From the NCBI GenBank assembly GCA_023441725.1, contig JAEZNV010000182.1, positions 1-6,101 of the forward strand: DNA of 6,101 nt, written 5' to 3'. The position numbers were made by a program, and so were the translations under genes. The stretch is from Actinomycetes bacterium (lineage in GTDB: Bacteria; Actinomycetota; Coriobacteriia; Coriobacteriales; Coriobacteriaceae). The notes under the pieces were generated by a model. It searched no databases, was not told the DNA's origin, and saw nothing but the letters and a program-made list of their open reading frames with translations. How positions within the stretch are numbered: the stretch's first letter is position 1; each line of letters opens with the position of its first letter. This document shows, one piece after another, positions 3,483-6,101 of this stretch.

Positions 3483-5843
3483 GTGAAGCTCGATACGCTC
3501 GAGATTGGAAAGGACGCCGTTGTCGCATCGGTGGCATCGGACGACCAGGCACTCCGACAACATATTTTGGACATGGGCCTAACGCCGGGCACCGAAGTCA
3601 CCATGATGAAGTACGCCCCCATGGGCGACCCGCTCGAGATTCGCCTGCGTGGCTACGAGTTGACGCTGCGCAAGGACGATGCCGCTCGCATTGAGCTCGT
3701 AGATGTCCACGACACAGATACAGGTCCGCGCGCTAACGCCGCAATCGGCACGACGGAGCACCCGGCGCTCGGCGAGGGGACGTATTCGCCCCGCGCGGCA
3801 AAGACGGCCGTGCCCGAGGGCGCGCCGCTGCATTTTGCCCTCGCTGGCAACCAAAACTGCGGCAAGACCACGCTGTTCAACCAGCTGACGGGCTCCAACC
3901 AACACGTCGGTAACTTTCCCGGCGTGACGGTCGACCGCAAAGATGGCACTATCCGCAACCATCCCGAGGCGAGTGTCACCGACCTGCCTGGCATCTATTC
4001 GCTGTCGCCGTACACGGGCGAGGAGATCGTGAGCCGTCAATTCATCCTTGACGAAAACCCCGATGCCATCATCGACATCATCGACGCTACCAACATCGAG
4101 CGTAACCTGTACCTGACGCTGCAGCTTATGGAGCTCGATCGCCCCATGGTCATCGCGCTCAACATGATGGACGAGGTGACGACCAACGGCGGCGCCGTGG
4201 ACGTCAATCTGCTCGAGAGCCTGCTGGGCGTGCCGGTTGTCCCCATTAGCGCTGCCCGCAACGAGGGTATCGGCGAGCTGGTGGATCATGCCTTGCACGT
4301 CGCGCGGTTCCGCGAACGTCCCGGCCGCTTGGACTTTTGCGCACCCGATGGTCCGGACGGCGGCGCGCTGCATCGCTGCATCCACGGCATCGCCAACCTT
4401 ATCGAGGACCATGCCGCGACGGCGCACATTCCCGTGCGTTTCGCGGCGACCAAGCTGGTTGAGGGCGACGAGCTGGTAACCGAGGCGCTTCACCTGGACC
4501 GTAACGAGCTTGATGCCATCGAGCACATCATTACCCAGATGGAGGGCGAGGCCGGCACCGACCGTCTGTCCGCGCTGGCCGATATGCGCTTTAGCTTCAT
4601 CGGCGACGTGTGTGGGCGCTGCGTCGTCAAGCCGCACGAGAGCCGCGAGCACGTGCGCTCCGTCAAGATTGACCGCATCCTGACGGGTCGTTACACAGCC
4701 ATTCCGGCGTTCCTGGTGATCATGGGCCTCGTCTTTTGGCTGACGTTTGGCGTGATCGGCGCGGCGTTGCAGGGACTCATGGAGGACGGTATCGCTGCCA
4801 TCATCGCCTCGGCCGATGCGGGCCTCAAGGCGTTCGGCACCAACGACGTGGTGCGCTCGCTGGCTGTCGACGGCGTGCTTACGGGTGTGGGCAGCGTGCT
4901 GACCTTCCTGCCGATTATCGTCGTGCTCTTCTTGTTCCTCTCCATTTTGGAAGACTCCGGCTACATGGCGCGCGTTGCCTTTGTCATGGATAAGGTACTT
5001 CGTCGCTTTGGCCTGTCGGGCCGCAGCTTTGTGCCCATGCTCGTCGGTTTTGGCTGCACCGTGCCGGCTATCATGTCGACCCGTACGCTCCCATCCGAGC
5101 ACGACCGCAAGATGACGGTCATGCTCACGCCGTTCATGAGCTGCTCGGCCAAGTTGCCGGTCTACGGCCTGCTGTGCGGGGCGTTTTTCCCGCAGGCGAC
5201 GGTCCCCGCCATGGTCTCGCTCTATTTGATTGGCATTGCGGTCGGTTGCATCGCGGCTTTGGTGCTCAACCGCACGGCATTTAAGGGCGACCCGGTGCCG
5301 TTTATCATGGAGCTTCCCAATTACCGTCTGCCGAGCGTCAAGACGACAGTGATGCTGGCATGGGATAAAGCCAAGGATTTTATTACCAAGGCCTTTACCA
5401 TTATCTTTGCCGCTACCGTGGTCATCTGGTTCCTTCAGACGTTCGATATCCGCTTTAATGTGGTCGCCGATCAGTCGCAGAGTCTGCTTGCGGGTCTCGG
5501 CAGCATCATCGCGCCGGCGCTAACGCCGCTTGGGTTTGGCGACTGGCGTGCATCCACGGCGCTCGTCACCGGACTTATCGCCAAGGAGAGTGTCATCTCG
5601 ACTCTCACGGTACTTTTGGGCGCGACCTCGCCCGCGGCACTGTCGACCATGTTTTCGCCGTTTACTGCCTATGTGTTCCTGGTCTTTACGTTGCTGTACC
5701 CGCCGTGCGTGGCTGCGATCGGCGCCGTCAAGAGCGAGCTGGGCGCGCGCTACGCCGTTGCCGTATTCGCGTTTCAGGTGACGGTCGCCTGGATCGTAGC
5801 GTTTGTCGTGCATTCGGCGGGCATATTGCTGGGGTTGGCTTAG
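3483..5843 (+). CDS. feoB: Ferrous iron transporter, FeoA-FeoB fusion
   Basis: A 786-residue inner-membrane protein that imports Fe2+, with an N-terminal nucleotide-hydrolysing G domain. Residues 1-75 are a complete FeoA-like SH3 domain, including ILDMGLTPGTEV (28-39) and IRLRGYELTLRKDDA (53-67). A linker (76-113) joins it to the G domain. G motifs are G1 GNQNCGKT (122-129), G2 Thr149 in GVTVD, G3 DLPG (167-170), G4 NMMD (227-230) and G5 SAA (256-258). A helical segment follows, then the channel part from about residue 404. Gate motifs are GFGCTVPAIMSTRTL (522-536, Cys525) and PFMSCSAKLPVY (550-561, Cys554). The late LYPPCVAA (738-745, Cys742) and the segment GLIAKESVIS (697-706) are also typical. 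All key residues are present, so it should be functional. FeoB alone is usually about 650-770 residues. The start is GTG with a strong ribosome binding site. No separate feoA or feoC is adjacent. Confidence 0.97.
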   Translation: MKLDTLEIGKDAVVASVASDDQALRQHILDMGLTPGTEVTMMKYAPMGDPLEIRLRGYELTLRKDDAARIELVDVHDTDTGPRANAAIGTTEHPALGEGTYSPRAAKTAVPEGAPLHFALAGNQNCGKTTLFNQLTGSNQHVGNFPGVTVDRKDGTIRNHPEASVTDLPGIYSLSPYTGEEIVSRQFILDENPDAIIDIIDATNIERNLYLTLQLMELDRPMVIALNMMDEVTTNGGAVDVNLLESLLGVPVVPISAARNEGIGELVDHALHVARFRERPGRLDFCAPDGPDGGALHRCIHGIANLIEDHAATAHIPVRFAATKLVEGDELVTEALHLDRNELDAIEHIITQMEGEAGTDRLSALADMRFSFIGDVCGRCVVKPHESREHVRSVKIDRILTGRYTAIPAFLVIMGLVFWLTFGVIGAALQGLMEDGIAAIIASADAGLKAFGTNDVVRSLAVDGVLTGVGSVLTFLPIIVVLFLFLSILEDSGYMARVAFVMDKVLRRFGLSGRSFVPMLVGFGCTVPAIMSTRTLPSEHDRKMTVMLTPFMSCSAKLPVYGLLCGAFFPQATVPAMVSLYLIGIAVGCIAALVLNRTAFKGDPVPFIMELPNYRLPSVKTTVMLAWDKAKDFITKAFTIIFAATVVIWFLQTFDIRFNVVADQSQSLLAGLGSIIAPALTPLGFGDWRASTALVTGLIAKESVISTLTVLLGATSPAALSTMFSPFTAYVFLVFTLLYPPCVAAIGAVKSELGARYAVAVFAFQVTVAWIVAFVVHSAGILLGLA

Positions 5844-5885
5844 TTATTTATTGACGGTGCAACCTCTGTGTATCGAATTGTTTTC

Positions 5886-5918
5886 GGCCCCGCATCTGTT
5901 GCTGACGGATGCGGGGCC
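5886..5918 (+). terminator. GC-rich hairpin, probable feoAB terminator
   Basis: GGCCCCGCATC (5886-5896) and GATGCGGGGCC (5908-5918) pair perfectly over 11 bp. TGT with ACG can extend the stem to about 14 bp around a five-base loop. It lies 42 bases after the FeoB stop. The downstream sequence GTTGCTATATAAT lacks a real T run, so termination by the classic intrinsic mechanism may be weak. The right arm overlaps the promoter of the next gene. Confidence 0.65.
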
Positions 5919-5931
5919 GTTGCTATATAAT
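5902..5931 (+). promoter_or_regulatory. Predicted promoter of the MFS transporter gene
   Basis: A consensus -10 TATAAT (5926-5931) is preceded by CTGACG (5902-5907), a 4-of-6 match to the -35, with an 18-base spacer. The -35 lies in the loop and right arm of the upstream hairpin. Transcription would start near 5938, about 27 bases before the ATG. Confidence 0.55.
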
Positions 5932-5964
5932 CGCCTCCGCTCAAAATGATTGGAGACGTTATAT

Positions 5965-6101
5965 ATGAGTCGGGCAAGGCAAGACGGCATCACGCTCAGG
6001 CAGTGGCTCCCGCTCGTCGGGCTCACCTGCTGTGCGTTCGTGTTCAACACGTCGGAGTTTATGCCCATCGGCCTTTTGACTGATATCGCCGCGTCGTTCT
6101 C
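5965..6101 (+). CDS. MFS transporter, sugar-efflux (SotB)-like, N-terminal part only
   Basis: The first 45 codons of a membrane transporter cut by the right edge. The ATG at 5965 follows GGAG (5952-5955) by nine bases. After a short basic N-terminus, the first membrane span (about residues 14-36) carries [21 protein letters not shown] (25-45), in which the core [11 protein letters not shown] closely resembles the start of E. coli SotB and related DHA1-type efflux proteins (NTTEFVPVGLLSDIA, from memory). Such proteins export sugars or drugs by proton antiport. With one span visible the substrate cannot be given. It has its own predicted promoter and is not co-transcribed with feoAB if the hairpin terminates. 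Confidence 0.8.
   Translation, partial: MSRARQDGITLRQWLPLVGLTCCAFVFNTSEFMPIGLLTDIAASF

Noticed and set aside
3579..5102. 507-codon open frame on the minus strand
   Set aside because: It is antisense to feoAB, whose motifs are complete. The frame is open because of GC-rich codon structure, and its translation resembles no family.
5844..6068. 74-codon minus-strand frame at the right end
   Set aside because: It overlaps the terminator hairpin, the promoter and the start of the MFS gene, and has no family resemblance.

Overview
The window looks like chromosomal DNA from a fairly GC-rich, gut-type Actinomycetota. Coriobacteriia, and Collinsella in particular, is my best guess. This is inferred from the codon style, the FeoA-FeoB fusion, a zinc-ribbon membrane protein and a Crr-like PTS protein. 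Nothing in the window fixes the taxon, and there is no rRNA, tRNA, transposase, phage gene or CRISPR array.

Layout: (1) 1-442, minus strand, a glucose-family PTS IIA protein truncated by the left edge, with its promoter and a candidate LacI-family operator in the leader. (2) 689-1588, plus strand, an alpha/beta hydrolase of the acetyl-esterase type, transcribed divergently from the PTS gene. (3) 1589-1892, a convergent intergenic region with a large hairpin (1618-1680) and a five-unit array of alternately inverted 15-bp repeats (1702-1840). (4) 1893-3074, minus strand, a zinc-ribbon, single-span membrane protein with a coiled coil and a C-terminal domain of clearly lower GC. (5) 3075-3482, a divergent intergenic region with a second five-unit array (3189-3327) of identical geometry, followed by the feoAB promoter and a candidate metal-regulator operator. 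(6) 3483-5843, plus strand, a fused FeoA-FeoB ferrous iron transporter. (7) 5844-5964, a terminator hairpin overlapping the promoter of the next gene. (8) 5965 to the right edge, plus strand, the start of an MFS efflux transporter resembling SotB.

The PTS protein and the hydrolase share an intergenic region and could both serve carbohydrate use. FeoAB is a stand-alone iron-uptake unit. The zinc-ribbon gene is an accessory-looking gene enclosed by the two related repeat arrays. These arrays, with spacings of 33/29/33/29 bp in both copies, are the most unusual thing here. They are BIME-like or protein-binding arrays rather than coding sequence.
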